Shown here: positions 62,792 through 64,000 of the stretch, piece by piece | Numbering within the stretch: position 1 is the first letter of the stretch | How the letters are laid out: each line of letters starts with the position of its first letter | Assembly: GCF_000719285.1 (NCBI RefSeq) | Contig: NZ_JOFS01000046.1 | Coordinates: 8,666-72,665 of the forward strand | Direction of reading: 5' to 3' | DNA: 64,000 nt | Origin: Streptomyces bicolor | GTDB taxonomy: Bacteria > Actinomycetota > Actinomycetes > Streptomycetales > Streptomycetaceae | Program-made: the position numbers and the translations under genes | The notes under the pieces: model-generated | Database searches by the model: none | Told to the model about the DNA's origin: nothing | What the model saw: the letters and a program-made list of their open reading frames with translations, nothing else

Positions 62792-63907
62792 ATGTCCCCA
62801 AGTCCCGCCCGCCGCCGCGTCGCCGTGATCGGCACCGGCGCCATCGTCAGCGGTAGTCACCTCCCCGCCCTGAGACACCATGCGGACAGGGTGGAGCTGG
62901 TCGCCGCCGTCGATGTGGACCAGGCCCGGCTGGACGCCTTCCGGCAGCTCGCGGGCGAGGAGGTCGCCGGGTACACCTCGACGGACGACATGCTGGACGC
63001 CGTACGCCCCGACCTGGTCCTGATCGGTACACCGCCGTCCCTGCACCGGGAGCAGACGGTCGCCGCGCTCAAGGCCGGCGCCTGGGTGCTGTGCGAGAAG
63101 CCGCTGTGCCTGTCGCTCGCCGAGTACGACGACATCGCGGCGGCCGAGGAGGCGTCGGGGGCGTACGCGTCGGTCGTCTTCCAGCACCGCTACGGTTCCG
63201 GCGCCGTGCACGCCCGTGAGCTGATCATGAATGGTGAGCTGGGCGCCCCGCTGGTCGCGCACTGCCAGACGACCTGGCACCGCGACGCGGCGTACTACGC
63301 GGTGCCGTGGCGCGGGAAGTGGGCCAGCGAAGGCGGCGGGCCCACCATGGGGCACGGCATCCACCAGTTCGACCTGCTGCTGCACCTGCTCGGCCCGTGG
63401 GCGGAGATCCGGGCCATGGCCGCGCGCCTGGTCCACGACACCGAGAGCGAGGACGTCTCGACGGCTCTGGTGCGCTTCGAGAACGGCGCCCTGGCCACCG
63501 TCGTCAACAGCGTGCTGTCCCCGCACGAGGTCAGCCGCATCCGCATCGACTGCGCCGACGCGACGGTCGAACTCACCCACCTGTACGGCCACCGCAACGA
63601 CGACTGGGTCTACACCCCGGCCCCGCACGTCCCCTCCGAGCGCGCCACCGCCTGGCGCACCCCCACGGCGGACCTGCCCAGCTCCCACACGGCGCAGCTC
63701 GGCACCGTCCTCGACGCCTACGACAACGGTGTCCGGCCGCCCGGCAGCGGCCCGGACGCCCGGGCCACCCTCGACTTCGCCGCCGCTCTCTACAAGGCCG
63801 CGTTCACGGGGCACCCGGTGCTCGCGGGCGAGATCGCGCCCGGCGATCCCTTCTACCCGGCCATGCACGGCGACCACCCCCACTGGGCCCCCAAGGAGCG
63901 CGCATGA
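62792..63907 (+). CDS. Gfo/Idh/MocA-family oxidoreductase
   Basis: This 371-residue NAD(P)-dependent enzyme starts RRVAVIGTGAIVSGSHLPAL (Rossmann loop GTGAIV), with the WVLCEKPLCLSLAEYD motif holding the catalytic Lys, then VVFQHRYGSGAVHARELIMN and GGGPTMGHGIHQFDLLLHLL. AGGAGA precedes the ATG. It is probably the first gene of a sugar or cyclitol catabolic operon, since the next ATG overlaps its stop by 4 bases and a LacI-type site controls the promoter. Confidence 0.87.
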   Translation: MSPSPARRRVAVIGTGAIVSGSHLPALRHHADRVELVAAVDVDQARLDAFRQLAGEEVAGYTSTDDMLDAVRPDLVLIGTPPSLHREQTVAALKAGAWVLCEKPLCLSLAEYDDIAAAEEASGAYASVVFQHRYGSGAVHARELIMNGELGAPLVAHCQTTWHRDAAYYAVPWRGKWASEGGGPTMGHGIHQFDLLLHLLGPWAEIRAMAARLVHDTESEDVSTALVRFENGALATVVNSVLSPHEVSRIRIDCADATVELTHLYGHRNDDWVYTPAPHVPSERATAWRTPTADLPSSHTAQLGTVLDAYDNGVRPPGSGPDARATLDFAAALYKAAFTGHPVLAGEIAPGDPFYPAMHGDHPHWAPKERA

Positions 63908-64000
63908 GTTCCCTGAGTCAACCTCTAGGCAGGCTGGGGTGCGCTGTCCGTGTTTCTGGTCTTGCTGTTGGTTTGGTGGATCGTGGGGTCGTAGCACGTG
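63904..64000 (+). CDS. Start of a coupled downstream ORF, of doubtful continuity
   Basis: ATG at 63904 overlaps the Gfo/Idh stop (ATGA), as expected for the next operon gene, and the frame (SSLSQPLGRLGCAVRV...) stays open to the window end. From about 63935 onward, however, codons with T in the third position dominate and G+C falls, unlike the neighbours. Either this is a short hybrid frame across an insertion boundary or a gene of foreign composition. Function cannot be told. Confidence 0.3.
   Translation, partial: MSSLSQPLGRLGCAVRVSGLAVGLVDRGVVAR

Overview
The window is a stretch of chromosome from a Streptomyces-type actinomycete. The base composition is very G+C-rich, codon third positions are almost always G or C, GTG and TTG starts are common, and typical Streptomyces families occur: a zinc-ribbon SCO2400-like protein, a class F sortase with a repetitive secreted partner, and CelD-like GNAT plus DegT genes. 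I saw no rRNA, tRNA or CRISPR array, and no complete insertion sequence.

Layout. 1-2.5 kb: an amino-acid-type (HAAT) ABC transporter in the order permease (cut by the window edge), ATPase, lipoprotein. 2.7-3.9 kb: a secreted vanadium-haloperoxidase/PAP2 protein. 4.0-4.6 kb: decayed sulfur-scavenging genes. 4.7-7.3 kb: a small P-loop kinase, a frameshifted DUF1684 gene and a frameshifted LysR gene. 7.4-14.9 kb: a sulfur-scavenging locus with two short leader peptides, SfnG, an FMN reductase, an SfnB/MsuC-type monooxygenase, SsuD, a second SfnB/DszC-type flavoprotein, a Cys-free Rrf2 regulator and a GST-like protein. Together these could take dimethyl sulfone through methanesulfinate and methanesulfonate to sulfite. 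The same 17-bp palindrome lies in front of two of the transcription units and fits the Rrf2 regulator as operator.

14.9-34.7 kb is mixed metabolism and regulation: a six-hairpin glycosidase-like protein under a LacI-type palindrome, methyltransferases, a macrolide-type glycosyltransferase, an orphan GCS2 ligase, a Gfo/Idh plus ThuA pair, a MerR/methyltransferase divergent pair, a two-component system with a perfect palindrome in its divergent promoter, a giant Tat-exported propeller-amidohydrolase, the SCO2400-like protein, dihydrolipoyl dehydrogenase and a CPBP protease. 34.8-46.9 kb: a GH5 enzyme with a Cys-rich tail, an azlC remnant with intact azlD, an M19-like hydrolase with discoidin domain and its TetR gene, an acyltransferase, the polyampholyte repeat protein with its class F sortase, HtpG and a VOC protein.

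47-64 kb: a secreted BNR-repeat protein; a tightly coupled trio of PLP enzymes (Y4yA-type decarboxylase, cysteine synthase-rhodanese fusion, cysteine-desulfurase-like protein) followed by a methyltransferase; a GNAT/DegT pair behind a structured leader; PolX; an HxlR-peroxiredoxin fusion divergent from an MFS pump with two operator copies between them; a flavin monooxygenase; and a second Gfo/Idh oxidoreductase. The last 70 bases differ in composition and may be the edge of something else.

The best candidates for undescribed biology are the sortase with its multi-motif substrate, the PLP-enzyme/rhodanese trio, the HxlR-peroxiredoxin switch, and the leader-peptide plus Rrf2 control of the sulfur locus. 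All functions are inferred from reading the sequence; no searches were run.
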